A DNA stretch of 64,000 nucleotides from Punica granatum (GCF_007655135.1 NC_045133.1:23781845-23845844); one strand, 5' to 3'. Numbered from the stretch's first letter, positions 12,851-24,455 are shown. Numbers and translations: made by a program. The notes: a model not told the origin generated them from the letters alone.

Positions 12851-13884
12851 CTTCTCAGGCTAAGTATTCTGATTTTCTTTTTTGGTCGGGGTGGTGAAAA
12901 TATTCAAAAATCAATTTAATTGAAATAATTAAACTATGACTTTTCAGCGCACTTATTAGGGAAAAGATAACTACACCGACTGGCTTATGAATTAGACACT
13001 TGAGGTCGTATGAGGATTGCGTAGGCTCACTTGCTATCTTTTTTTGGGTGAAAGCTCACATGCTATCATTCCAATCTTGAATTGCCGCTTTCAGAGATGT
13101 TATAGGAGTCTCGTTACCTCGCTTGTGTCCGCATAATTCTATAGATCACCTAACTATTGTCTTTTATTTATATTGGAAGTGAAAAAGAAAAAAGAAGTGT
13201 TGAAAGACAAAATAGGACAAGAAGACCATCTCGAGCAACCAAGAAATATCGTTTTCCTCCATGACGAGGAACGTCATTGGAAGTGAAGACACAGTAATAG
13301 GATTTGAAGTCAGTGAAGAGATCAGTAGTTACTTTAGAGCTCTGGAAAATCGAAACTTCTTCCGCCCGGCGGAGCCCCCCTTGGCCCGTAAGACTATATC
13401 CATACGCATACAGTTTATATATATTAGGAAAAAAAAAAAGGATCAATGTGTTTGTCTATAAATGTGTGGATCGGGTTAGAATCTCCGGTGATCGAGCGAC
13501 AAAGATCGACTCTAGAGTGCGAGCCAGGACTCATAGCGCCCTACCTTTAAATTGGGATTTGTTGAAACTATGGAGCTGATTAATGCAACTTTTAGCTAAT
13601 CTTATCACATAATTGTATGTCGCTTGAGAAATCAAAATCCTCAAGGCTTGCCTGAGGTTGAGGGTTTTGCTTCATCAGTCACATTCTCGTGGAACCCTCT
13701 CGTACGCTCACCCGATATATCTTGTCAGGTTAATTCAAACAAGAATAGGACAATCAATAAATTCTTCTTACATCCTAGCTTGTTCATATTAAGGGTATGA
13801 TGGGTTATGGAAAACTTACTATTATACTTCGATGACAACGCTCCCCCTGTAGCTCGCCCTAACCATCATCCAAAAGAAGCAGTT

Positions 13885-13984
13885 ATGGATCATCAATCCG
13901 GAGCCAACCTCTCGTACATGTGATTGTTAATCAACTAATGGATCATCAATTCCGAGCATACCTCTTATGATTGTTGATCAACTC
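13885..13984. repeat. Short imperfect tandem duplication (~50 bp units)
   Basis: ATGGATCATCAAT(C/T)CCG(G)AGC, ACCTCT and TGATTGTT(A/G)ATCAACT recur in order at 13885 and 13939. It lies in spacer next to a CTCCCCCTGTAG phrase. Confidence 0.7.
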
Positions 13985-14150
13985 CTTGGGCTGCAAATTT
14001 CACCACAGACTACAAATTAAAGATGTTCTGCAGTCGATAAAGTACAACTGTAGGTGTTGGTATATATTAGTCTCCCCGATGGGCTGAAGAAGCACATAGA
14101 GAAAATAAGTAAAATGTGAAAATTTTATTAAGGTAAGCTCATAAATTTAA

Positions 14151-14388
14151 GAGCATGTTTGGTTTTGGAACTTTACTCCACTTATCTTCAATTTAACGAC
14201 ACAATTATTACCTTTCTATTTTTCTTCAATTTTTTCAATCATTCAATTTAATTTTTAATACTAAATTCTCTCAACTATTTATTACTTTTTCATGCTTTTT
14301 TCATAATTCAACAATACAATCATTACAACATCAAATAAATATAATTATTTATAGTTGGAATGGAGTGGAGTTATTCCCAAACAAAGCC
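14151..14388. mobile_element. Tourist-like MITE (238 bp), TAA target duplication
   Basis: Ends GAGCATGTTTGG and GGCTTTGTTTGG (reverse complement of the right end), flanked by TAA on both sides. AT-rich interior with ACTAAATTCTCTCAACTATT shared with the partial copy near 5140-5335. Confidence 0.8.
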
Positions 14389-15764
14389 TAACATTTTAGT
14401 TTACGCGCTACGTTTAAAGGGGAAACGCATGAAAACTCCAAGGGGGTGTTTGGCTTACAAAGCTATCGTACTTTTTTGGAACATTGTCGAACTATCACAA
14501 GATATTACGATATTTAATTGTAAAGTAAATCGTTGTAATCACTTTATTAAGTTAAAATTTTGCAATCGCGGTTGGTAAAGACTTTATGGAGCACATATTG
14601 TCTTTGTAAAGATAAATCATAAATTATATATTTAACATGTAATTCAAAATCATAAATTACTCAAATTCCCAATAATTCATTTTTTTGAATAATTCATTAT
14701 ATTTAATAAATACAATAATCTCATGTATCGATCAATAACTAAGGTAAAATGATCTCATAAATATTTTTTCCACAATCTTTTTCTTTTCAGTTACATGTGA
14801 GGTTTATGGGCCTAATACAACGAATTTGAAATCCTAATAATAATAAAGGGGTACAAACAATTTCACAATAAATATCGAATCACTTGAAACTTCTTGGTTG
14901 TTAGGCGAAAATTTCTTTGATCTTCTCCTCCCCCTCAACAATCTTAAATTTTTTTTTAATGAATATCTCTTAACTTTCCATGTAGTATAACAATCAACCA
15001 AACCCCAAGACAAGAGATGTAACATTTACAAAAGCACATCAATAATTTGGATTGCTGGTGAAGGGAATATATAGGGATGCAATTCTGGTCAAATGCCTAC
15101 TCCTCTTTCTTTTAAGTACCCTAATACTCCCTTGGGCTAGCTAGCTTGTGGGAGAACTTTTGCCCTCTCATCTCTAACAATGTAAGAGCCCCCGCGAGGT
15201 ACCTACAAACTGCAACGTAAAACTATTAAACTCGATCTTTTGAAGTACATTTTTATATCAATGACTATATGTATCGTGGTATCATACTTTCTTTGTATAT
15301 ATAAATAGAATCGAATAATGCGTTGTGAAATGAAGTTAATACTATCAAGGACAATGAAATATTCATAGATCCAATATTGGGATGGATTATTTCCCTCACC
15401 ATTTGCTTGTATTGATGGATGATTGCATTTATTAGACATAGTCTTATGTAAACATATGATAGTTGCGATTTATCTTATTCCTGCCTTAAAAAAGTGTACG
15501 AAATGTTGAGGGAGGAGAGATTCCTAAGAGGAGGAAGAGGGGAGAGAGAGTCTAGCGTAGGCCACATGAGGAGGAAGAATATGGTGGCGTATGTCACGTG
15601 TCAATGGATCAATAAACTAAGTTCATGCAGCCCACCACTCTCTCCTTTATTTGGCAATTTTTTTAATGATTTTCTTTTTCATATTCTTATATATTGTCCA
15701 AAAAACAGTTACTTAATAAATTTCTCTTTGCCTAATTGCATGAATTATTTAAAGACGAGAGATG

Positions 15765-15949
15765 TGTTGGGCCGGTTTTTCTCCTATATGGAGAATGATG
15801 AGGGCGGGTGATGGAAGTAATCCCACATGGAAAAATTGAGAGGAAATCCATAGGTTTATAAGAGATAATGGTCTAGCAATCCATTGGCTTAAGCTTTTGG
15901 GTTGCGGATGGGCCCGAGTCTCAAGTAAGCCCATGGATTTTTCCCAACA
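15765..15949 (+). repeat. TRIM left LTR
   Basis: 185-bp direct repeat, TGTTGGG to CCCAACA. Compared with the right LTR it differs by one T/C near position 15 and one T/C in the AGCAA(T/C)CCATTGG stretch. Confidence 0.95.
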
Positions 15950-15950
15950 G

Positions 15951-15963
15951 TGGTATCAGAGCC
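15951..15963 (+). promoter_or_regulatory. TRIM primer-binding site (tRNA-iMet)
   Basis: TGGTATCAGAGCC, the standard plant LTR-element site that pairs with the 3' end of initiator methionine tRNA to prime minus-strand DNA synthesis. Confidence 0.93.
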
Positions 15964-16054
15964 CAAGCTAACGATCCTGGAGAAGTGCACACGCTATGCG
16001 TGGAAACCCACACCGCGCCAAGGCCCGAGTGTGGAACTCGTGGCTAGTGAATGG

Positions 16055-16234
16055 CCTAACAATTGGTATCCGAGTTCGGAAGTAAAAAGCCCGGCTCGAA
16101 GTCCTCCATATAGTCCAGAATGGGGGGGAATTGTTGGGCCGTGACCTAACAATTGGTATCCGAGTCCGGAAGTAAAAAGGCCGGCTCGAAGTCCTCCATA
16201 TAGTCGAGAATGGGGGGAATTGTTGGGCCGGTTT
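16055..16234 (+). repeat. 90-bp tandem duplication inside the TRIM, covering the PPT-LTR junction
   Basis: Two units of 90 bp (16055-16144 and 16145-16234), both starting CCTAACAATTGGTATC. Each contains the polypurine tract and the first ~10 bases of the LTR (TGTTGGGCCG). The second unit runs into the true right LTR. The first therefore carries a stub of LTR inside the element. Confidence 0.9.
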
Positions 16235-16405
16235 CTCTCCTATATGGAGAATGATGAGGGCGGGTGATGGAAGTAATCCCACATGGAAAAATTGAGAGGA
16301 AATCCATAGGTTTATAAGAGATAATGGTCTAGCAACCCATTGGCTTAAGCTTTTGGGTTGCGGATGGGCCCGAGTCTCAAGTAAGCCCATGGATTTTTCC
16401 CAACA
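16221..16405 (+). repeat. TRIM right LTR
   Basis: 185-bp direct repeat preceded by the polypurine tract and followed by the AGATG target duplication. Confidence 0.95.
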
Positions 16406-16410
16406 AGATG

Positions 16411-17480
16411 GACCCAATTAAAATATGAAATAAAAATTAAGAGCAGAAAAGAAAAGAAAAGAAAGCCGCTAGCGGACTTTGCAAGAAAGGAAACCGCCCT
16501 TCTAAATCTTCCCCCTCCCACCCTTCTCCTCTCTCCAATTCAATACTGAATTCCTCTTTCACTTTTTTTTTCTTTTTCTTTTTCTCTATTACTAGGAAGA
16601 TGGATTGCCTAATAACAAGAAAAAACTAAAAATCTAAAAAGATAGGACAAATTTCACTTTTAAAAATTGAATCAAATTCTTTTAATTTCATGCACGAGTA
16701 TTCGTTATAGCAGTACTCGCCCGTTCTCCCCTCATATCTTATTTATATTTTTCTCTTAATTATGAGACATGGTACAGTTAATAATTATTTTTGATTAAGA
16801 AATACATTACTTGTAATCGAGAGGTTTCGGACTAAGTAGAAGCACCATAAGACTGATGCCATATGAAAATTTCTCAATCGATTGGGTTAGAACAAGTTAC
16901 CTCCTCAAAAGAAAAAAATTACCTCTGAATAAAACAAATTGAAAATTAACAGCTCACATTAAAAAATTATCAAAAATATCATATTATGTACGTAATTAAT
17001 AGTCATTTTTAAACCTTCAAGTTAACTCTTATTTCCTCATAATCTAGCATCTTAGTAGTGTTTTATCATACCACATGGTGAGATCAGGTTTTATAATAAC
17101 CTCGCTCTCTATTTACATCTAAATCCGTCTCATTTAATACAAAAAAACAAAGGTTTAAATTTCACAAAATACAATCATTGTTAGAAATAATTTACGTCCG
17201 AATAGGATTAATCTCATACCTTATGATCATACCAAAGAATACCCAGCCAAACAACTTGACCTTATTGGGAAATTAGTTAGCTGATTATACTGCCCCCTGT
17301 CTGACCATTTTATGCTTGCAATTGAGCACAAGGGAGTGGATTGTCTTGATCCAGCAATGCTTCCACACTATGAACTCATTGAGCAAATTTTCTTTCTTTT
17401 TTTCTTTTCCTTTTCTCTTTTTTGGGCAGAAAATAAAAAAGAAGCCTTCTTTCAGTGATTTTTTTCTCCCCTGAATTAAT
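16411..17480. other. Spacer between the TRIM and the GRF promoter
   Basis: AT-rich with pyrimidine-rich runs near 16500-16580 and 17390-17420. No gene seen. The 3' part is probably GRF upstream control region. Confidence 0.5.
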
Positions 17481-17511
17481 GAAAATGGGATGTTCTTGTT
17501 GGCATTTCTTG

Positions 17512-17524
17512 GTGTATATATATG
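17512..17524 (+). promoter_or_regulatory. Likely TATA box of the GRF gene
   Basis: A TATATATAT run about 480 bp before the GRF start codon. It is followed by a pyrimidine-rich leader with a (CT)n tract (17559-17593) and an (AAT)n tract (17748-17781). A long CT-rich 5' leader is common in GRF genes. The transcription start is not fixed by sequence alone; this is inference. Confidence 0.4.
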
Positions 17525-17556
17525 GTACTTCCTTCCTCAGCCCAAAACCTCTTCCT

Positions 17557-17558
<2 letters not shown>

Positions 17559-17593
<35 letters not shown>
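17559..17593. repeat. (CT)n microsatellite in GRF 5' leader
   Basis: Uninterrupted CT dinucleotides in the presumed 5' UTR of the GRF gene. Likely length-polymorphic. Confidence 0.9.
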
Positions 17594-17595
<2 letters not shown>

Positions 17596-17747
17596 CAATT
17601 ATTTCACTTTTGCTAAGAACACCAACTTCTTCTCCTGATCTTCTTCTCCTGATCTTCTTCTCCAAAACAAAACCCAAAGGCAAAGACATATTCTTTGTTC
17701 TTCTTCAGTTCCCAAACCCCACACCCTCACCCACAGCTCCAACAGAA

Positions 17748-17748
17748 C

Positions 17749-17781
<33 letters not shown>
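17748..17781. repeat. (AAT)n microsatellite in GRF 5' leader
   Basis: About eleven AAT units about 210 bp before the GRF start codon, in the presumed 5' UTR. Confidence 0.9.
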
Positions 17782-17993
17782 CTATCTCTTCCATCCCCTC
17801 CCTTCCCCCCCTTAAAAGGTGAAATATTTCTTGCTCCCTCCCACAGCTCCCCCTCTCACTCCTGCTTGATGCTGTCTCCTCTGCAACTGACCCACAAATG
17901 CTCCTCCATCTCTAAAAAAAGTCCATTTTTTGAGTCTCTGGGTGTGTCTCCTCTTCTGCTTCTTCCTTCTTCTTCTTAGCCTTACATTCCCGC

Positions 17994-20900
17994 ATGGAGT
18001 TTGGGGCGGTGGGCTTGGACGGGCTTGTGGGTGGTTCAGATCCTGAGGACAAGCAGAAGCTGTACGGATCCGCGTTCTTCAGGCAGCTCGAGAGGCCTCC
18101 CTCCGAGGATGCTGACGAGTGGAGGGTCATCAACAGCAGCAGCAGCGGGAGCAGCAACAGGGGTGGCTCCGCGAAAGTGGCCAAATTTGGTGATGACTAC
18201 TTCTCTGTCTCTGCTCCCAAGGCGGCGCTGAAGGGCAGCAGTAACAGTCTCTTCTCAGATGCTCAGCAGAGTCAGCACATGCTCTGCTTCTCGTCCTCCG
18301 CCTCCTCCGTTTCTCCTCTCTCCAAATCAGAGTCGCAGCCCCCTGCATTGCCCTGTTTCAGCTACACGCCTTCCGTGTACAGCAACTACGCAGGTACCAA
18401 TGCCTGTTGGCCAGATGAAAGTGAGAGCTTTTCTTGAAAAATAATGGTCGATGCAGATGCTGTCAACGGGGGGTCTTGGTTTCGTGAAATGGAGAAAAGA
18501 GGAGATGTTCTTTTAGTGGGAAGCAAAAAACATGTTTTTCCTGTTGCTAATGGTTGATAATGTCTTTGGTCTCTTTCTTTTTTTATTGGGTGAGGAGACT
18601 TTTCGTAAAAATCCACGATGGTCGTCTTCTCCTTCCCTTTCCTCCCTCTGTCTTGTCAAGTGAGGGAAAGAAGTTGCAAAATGTTTCCTCCCCACAGCTT
18701 CAAAATTCGTCCTCTGTGAAAATGGGGGGTCGTGATTTTTGTGGATAGGCTCCAGGGGGAGCCCCATGAAAGCCGGGAACTGGTTGGGCACAAAAGAAGA
18801 TAAAAAAAAAAGGAATAGGGAGGTGAAATTAAGATTTGTTAGACAAGATTTGGCCCATTTCCTTTAAACAACATCAACCCATCACCTCAAAATTCCCTTT
18901 TTCTTCCGCTACTCGCCCGAGCATAGCTTCCATCACTGCTGTAACTCCATAAATGCAACCAACCCCCATAGAACGTTAAGTAACAGCACCAGAGAGGGGA
19001 GAGAGAGAGAGAGAGAGAGACAAAGATCCTCTGTTGTCGGTTCACTGTAAAAAAAAAAAAAAGGTCTTGAAAGTTTGAGCTTTTCTTGCTTTGTTCCGTT
19101 GTTGTGGAGGAGGAAGGAACTGATTATTTATCTGATCGCAGGGCTGGCTTCTGGGGGACTGAATGGTGGGAATATGCATGGCATGGCGCTGGGAGGGGGG
19201 AGAGGCCCATTCACTCCATCCCAGTGGATGGAGCTGGAGCATCAGGCCATGATCTACAAGTACATCAATGCTAATGTGCCTGTCCCTTCCAATCTGCTCA
19301 TCCCCATCCGGAAAGCTTTCGAGTCCGCCGGGTTCTCCTGCTACGCCTCCGGACTTCTGCGACCCAATTCGCGTATGTTCCTCACCTTCATCCTGCAAAA
19401 ATGTTTCTTTCAATTTTTTTTTGGGAGAATTTTCTATGGGCGTTTTGGGTGGGAACCAAAGCTTTGCTCACTTTTCTTTGAGTACTAAAAAGTGCGTATG
19501 GCACAATTGTGCTGCAGTGGGATGGGGAGGTTTCCAGCTCGGGTTCTCGAACAGCACGGATCCGGAGCCCGGAAGGTGCAGGAGGACGGATGGGAAGAAA
19601 TGGCGGTGCTCGAGGGATGCAGTTGCTGATCAGAAATACTGCGAGCGCCACATGAACCGGGGCCGCCATCGTTCAAGAAAGCCTGTGGAAGGCCTACATT
19701 CAGGGCATCCTGTTTCTGGTGGACCCGCTGCCACCACCGCCACTGTTTGTGCCACCACTGCAACACCCTCCGCTGCCAGTGCTAATAAACAGGGTTTGCC
19801 GGTCGGCTCAGTGGTGCCAGGCAGTGGTGCTTCACATAATAGCTACACCAACTTTCAGTCAGGAGTTCTAAGTCTTTCTGCAGACTCCTCTCTAAACAGG
19901 TACTTTAGAACATGATGAACATCGAAGTATGTTAATGCATTTTTCTTCATCGATATTAATGCTTGATTGTATCCGTGCCCCGAATGTAGTAGCAGTTCTG
20001 GGCATAGAACATGAGACAGACAATTTTGCATTGAGAATTACATCTTTTAGGTCGCCTGGATTAGGATTTAGCTAATGTATGTTTCTGGTTCGATTGCTAG
20101 AGGATGTACGTCATCTTGAGAACTCTATGAATAGGTCCAAAGCCTTTTAAGAATTCCAAGTTCTATGGTTGTATAGTGAACAAATCGAACTTACCGTGGA
20201 ATAATATGCTGTTCTTCTATTCGTTGTTTTCCGTTTCCATTTTTTCCTTGGCTGAAACTAATGGGCAGTTAGTTTTCTATCGCGGGAACAGGTTCTTTAT
20301 GAACAAAGAGAATGTGAGCGAGAAGATTCAAAACCCATCGTCGGGCTTCTCCATGATATCGCCCAGCACAAATGTTAAGTCTAAAGCGACTCCGTTTCTG
20401 ATTGACTCTTCTTCAGAAAGGACATCATCCCTCTTGAACAGCTGCCAAAATTTGGGCACTCTGAAAGACCTAACAGACAGGGAAACCGAATCGGACCATT
20501 CGATCCGCCATTTCATCAATGACTGGCCCGTGATGAGTGTCCAATCATCAGATGCGACCCACCTATCAATCTCGATCCCGATGGCTTCCAACGATAATAG
20601 GGTCACCTTGTCGCCACTGAGGTCGGCCCATGATCTGGACCAGGTTCAGATGAACTTGGGGGTTGGAGGCGGAACCGGCTATGGTGAACAGGTTCACAAG
20701 CAGACGGTGAACTGGATACCCATATCCTGGGAGACATCGATGGGGGGCCCGCTTGGTGAAGTCCTCCACAATGCTAATAACAGCAACAGTTCAACGGATT
20801 GTAAAAACTCATCGGTTCTCAACCTCATGACTGAGGGCTGGGAGAGCAGTTCAAGCTCACCACTCGGATCATCACCCACTGGAGTTCTTCAAAAGACTGC

Positions 20901-21000
20901 TTTCGGTTCAGTTTCCAACAGCAGTGCCGGTAGCAGTCCCCGAGTTGAAGAGAACCGATCAAAGCCGCTCGAAGGGTCTGCAATGTGCAGTGAAGTTTGA
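17994..21000 (+). CDS. GRF: Growth-regulating factor (GRF), GRF1/2-like, four exons
   Basis: Plant transcription factor that works with GIF co-activators to drive cell proliferation in leaves and other organs. Exons by splice sites and phase: 17994-18393, 19142-19372, 19518-19899, 20292-21000, giving 1722 nt or 573 aa. The QLQ domain (GIF binding) is at residues ~156-191, with [13 protein letters not shown] and the basic end PIRKAF. The WRC domain is at ~225-268 and shows the Cys3His zinc motif C231-x9-C241-x10-C252-x2-H255, preceded by [17 protein letters not shown]. The C-terminal half is rich in Ser, Asn and Gly, with the FFMNKEN stretch straight after the intron 3 junction. The N-terminal [14 protein letters not shown] and the long region before QLQ resemble the GRF1/GRF2 subgroup. 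Introns are 748, 145 and 392 bp. A miR396 site lies in exon 3. All exons join in frame without stops, so the gene looks intact. The subgroup call is by memory of family members only. Confidence 0.96.
19670..19690 (+). promoter_or_regulatory. miR396 target site in GRF exon 3
   Basis: A 21-nt stretch at the 3' end of the WRC-coding region, encoding RSRKPVE. It matches the canonical conserved target of plant miR396 in GRF mRNAs (begins CGTTCAAGAAAG, ends CCTGTGGAA). In most GRF genes miR396 cleaves here and limits expression in older tissue. The site is intact as far as I can recall the consensus, so this GRF is expected to be miR396-controlled. Confidence 0.93.
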
Positions 21001-22839
21001 CTTGATTGGACACTGAGGGGATTTTTCATTGTTTCTTTTAGGAATCGTCTTGGCTGACATGGTTATGTTTTATTTGAATCTAGTTTATTTCATGAGACAT
21101 CGTAAATTTGTTCATTTTATATGCGAAGTGTGGGCTAATCCATGACCTTAAGGTTAACTAAGCATCATCAGTAACATTCACTCCGATCCGGCCTTGCAAT
21201 TGTTTTATCATCTTCATGCACCCAGAGGAGAGCTTCCAACTTTCGAAAGACATCTAGTACCCCGTTCCTTCCACGTTTCTCCCAACGGAAGAGATTTGTT
21301 TCTCTTGACATAGAAGATTTCGTTTCCTTGAGCGATGGGAACTGGAAATCCATTGGGGATTGTAGTCTTCTTGGTGGGCAATATTTGTTGGTTGTTGGGG
21401 GGCTGATAATAAGAACAGTCACAAGGTTCATGCAACAGTAGAAATGTCAGACTACATAATGCGGGACCGGCTGATGAAGACAGTCGTGTTTAATTCAGTC
21501 AATGAATTCGATTCGACCGATGGGCCCTCGGGATTGAGCTGTATGTAACTCTTAAACCAGTCGAACTTAGCTCATGCCTCCTCCTCATCAATGGAACTAT
21601 TAGCCTGTTAAGAGCAGACCCCACGTAACCTACCACTCATGCTCATGCTCAGACGTCAAGTGTGTTCAATTGATTAATAAGTCAGAAAAAGCTACCCCTA
21701 AAACCAAATCAATCCTCTCTTAATGAAACACTCCCTTATCGTGCCAATACCGGACTAACATGTTCAGTAGGTTTGCAAGACGTTTACTGCAGGTAGTCGG
21801 ATGAAACCTGAATACCCTGATGATTTTGGTAATTTATGAGTTGTTATTTTGGGACTTTCTCTCATCGTTATTTCTCTGGGTTGTCTGAAAGGGAAATCTG
21901 AGTGAATAGGATGAGATGGGCTGTGGAGGAGAATGATGCCTCGTGAGTCAATTATTGGGCTCCTTTTTGTGACAGTTTCGTTTCTGTTACATAAGCAAAA
22001 GAAGGGTAAAAATGAAGCAGAGTAGAAACTTCTGACAGTATTATTATTTTTTCAATTTAAAGTTGCTCTTCTGCAAGGAATCATGGCCAGGGCTGGGATC
22101 ATGCTCTTCGTCTGAGTTTGGTGAGTGGGGATAATTGCCATTATGATCCAGGAGAAGGGCAGGAATTTGCAGTTCAAATTTCGGGAGGACACTGTTCGGC
22201 TTTAGCTTTCGAGCATTTATGGATTTAAATCCACGGTCCATCGTTTGATGAAGCTATTATAATGAACCGAATTGGCTTGATGAACAGTACCAATGAGTAC
22301 TCCGAAAAATGATTGTTGCCTGAGAACAAAATCTTCACCTTTAAAGAGAAACAGTGGAATTCAACGGTATGCATGTGCAGTGATATGCTCTTTCACCGTC
22401 ACCCTCATCACTCATCACGTTGAGAAATGCAGAGAAAATGATTCTTGCCTCGACCAACGAGGCCCAGTTTCTCGTCACTAATACACAGGGCCAATTCTAG
22501 GTGCTACGTCATTAGTGATCCAATATAAGTTCATTGGGCATGGGCAATGCTTTGAGAAATTTCCTTTGACTATTTTCAAACCCGAGCCCGATTCGGAGGA
22601 ACTGCTGCCTCTAGGATGAACACAGTATTATAGTGTCCCATCTTTAGGTTGATAAGGATAGAGTAGTTTCGGTAACTCGGCATAGATAGTATATAGATGT
22701 TGTCATATATATTGAACCTTGGGGTTGATATAGATATCCTCCTCGTCCATTAGTGCTCCTAGGAATGCAAAGCAGAGGGTCTCCATAAAACTCAATAACC
22801 ATTTGGATTAATCAATAATCACAACGGGAAATCGTTTCC
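21001..22839. other. GRF 3' region and downstream spacer
   Basis: The first few hundred bases are probably GRF 3' UTR. A 65-codon minus-strand frame (22044-22241) has a plausible acidic-then-basic composition but no family match and no clear splice partner, so I do not call it. Confidence 0.45.
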
Positions 22840-24289
22840 TGGAAAGCTGTTCTGAAAATGGACAATTTGCCCATAGGAATATCAGTTATTCTCTTCAAAT
22901 CCCATTGTCTTCTCTTAGGTTTGCAATGGCAGTCATTCCCAGGATCAGCTTATTACTAGGCCGGAAATATCCGTCCTTAGTACGACTCTGCACAGCAACA
23001 ATTTAGTAATTGCACAAATAAACCTAAAAAGAGTGACAGAATGAACGAGCAGTGAAGTGTACAAAAAAAACCATTAAATCTACCAAACAGTTCACCAGCA
23101 TAACTTCTGGGCACAATTAACAAATTCTGTCCGAGGAAAATATGATTTATCAATGTGGAGGCGTGCGTAACCCAAACATAAAGATTGCAATCCGTGACAT
23201 TTGGGCTTTAAACACCACCTGGATCAATGTATGGAGTCGAACCACCACAGAAGCAGTTACCAGAAACTGCCATGTGAAGAACAGAGTTCGACTCCTCAAC
23301 ATAACAAAACGGGAACATTCCACTTTCGTCTAGAATGCTTACTTTGTATCAAACAGAGCCATCAGTATAATGCCATTATGAACAGGGCAATTCAATTGAA
23401 TCAAGTCTAGGATCACACTTTATCAGTCATGACAGAAACTTCAATATCAGCGTTCTTCTTATTTACTAAAATGGCTTAAGAAGGACGCATAAGAATCAAC
23501 TGAATTAGAAAATTTTTAATCTTATCATCACATTCCAAGAGAACACTATATTTATGATTGTCATCTCAAGACCACTTCATACAATGGCCATTCCAGCAAC
23601 ACTCAAGATCCAACATTCAACATTCAGCTCCAAAAGGTGAGATTTGGCTCAAGAGTCATGACCCAACAAGAATCTCTCTTCATCACTTAATCCATGAATG
23701 TCATCTCATAACGAACCCACACAATGATCATTCCAGCAGCAGTCAAGATCCAGCATTCAACATTCATCAGCTCAAAAAGGTGAGAGATTTGGCTTAAGAG
23801 GGCTGACCCAACAAGAAAGCTTTCCACTTGGGTACTCCAAGAAACTCATCGTCTTCAATCAAACGAAATTCGCAAATAATACAGAACTATTAAAATGAAA
23901 CAATCTGGAAGGAGAGGTTGAGGTGCTCATATTCTATGGGTGTAAAATGAGTCTGTCATGCCATTGGCAATAGCGAGTCAGAACGAGGAATTATCTTTAT
24001 AATCATCGCACCTCAACTCCCCACTCAATAATCATATCAAAGCTCAAACTTTTCGGAAGAACTCAAATCAAAATTGCGAAACGGAACGAAAAATCAATCA
24101 ATCAATGACCCAACTGCAAAGCAGAGCTTGATTGAAAGGACCGAAATCCCATAAGAAGACGGAGCTCAAGAGCTGTCGTTATGGTTGATTCAGAAGCGGC
24201 ATGGCACCGCTTGCTGCCATGAGAGGCTCCTGCTGCGTATATATATATATATAAGAAGAAGAAGAGCGGGAGGCGTTCGTGATGTTCGC
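22840..24289 (-). other. Possible unidentified minus-strand transcript
   Basis: Less AT-rich than the surrounding spacer and downstream of the motif cluster at 24290-24455. I found no frame longer than about 80 codons that looks real, and no family match. Contains the 139-bp tandem duplication. Could be a non-coding RNA host, a gene with very short exons, or simply spacer. Not resolved. Confidence 0.2.
23562..23815. repeat. Imperfect ~139-bp tandem duplication
   Basis: CATCTCA..., CATTCCAGCA, TCAAGATCCA(A/G)CATTCAACATTC, GGTGAGA and GACCCAACAAGAA recur in the same order from 23562 and from 23701. The units differ by small indels. Confidence 0.85.
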
Positions 24290-24455
24290 AGGTCAAAACC
24301 CTAGCTAGCTTCAAATTCTCTGAGGTTTGACCCGTTCGGCGGCAACAGAAGTTCGGTTTTAGTGGGCCGGGCTGGACTGGCAATTGGATTGGGCCTATGA
24401 TTGAGCTCTCAGGCTTTCTTTGACCAAACAAGTACCACACCGCACGGCCCACTGG
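24290..24455 (-). promoter_or_regulatory. Promoter-like cluster: TGGGCC/GGCCCA boxes and telo-box
   Basis: Three site II-type TGGGCC/GGCCCA motifs (near 24363, 24390 and 24444) and an AAACCCTA telo-box (near 24296). This combination is typical of plant housekeeping promoters such as those of ribosomal, mitochondrial or snoRNA genes. On the minus strand the order fits transcription toward 22.8 kb. The first ATG after it (24223) opens only a 13-codon frame. Inference from motifs. Confidence 0.4.

Larger units (their letters stand above)
15765..16405 (+). mobile_element. Complete TRIM retrotransposon (641 bp) with 5-bp target duplication
   Basis: Two 185-bp LTRs (15765-15949 and 16221-16405) differ at only two positions by eye. 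Each begins TGTTGGG and ends CCCAACA. A primer-binding site TGGTATCAGAGCC starts at 15951, one base after the left LTR, and is complementary to the 3' end of initiator tRNA-Met. A polypurine tract (AATGGGGGGAAT) abuts the right LTR. Flanking copies of AGATG (15760-15764 and 16406-16410) are the target-site duplication. The 271-bp interior has no coding capacity. This is the definition of a terminal-repeat retrotransposon in miniature, which must be moved by proteins made elsewhere. The near-identical LTRs imply recent insertion. It lies about 1.6 kb upstream of the GRF start codon. Confidence 0.95.

Noticed and set aside
15968..16417. 149-codon minus-strand frame
   Set aside because: It is a read-through of the TRIM interior and right LTR; the same peptide recurs from the left LTR, as expected for repeat DNA.
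19268..19915. 215-codon frame starting at 19268
   Set aside because: It crosses GRF exon 2 in the wrong phase and intron 2. Only the part after 19518 is the real WRC exon.
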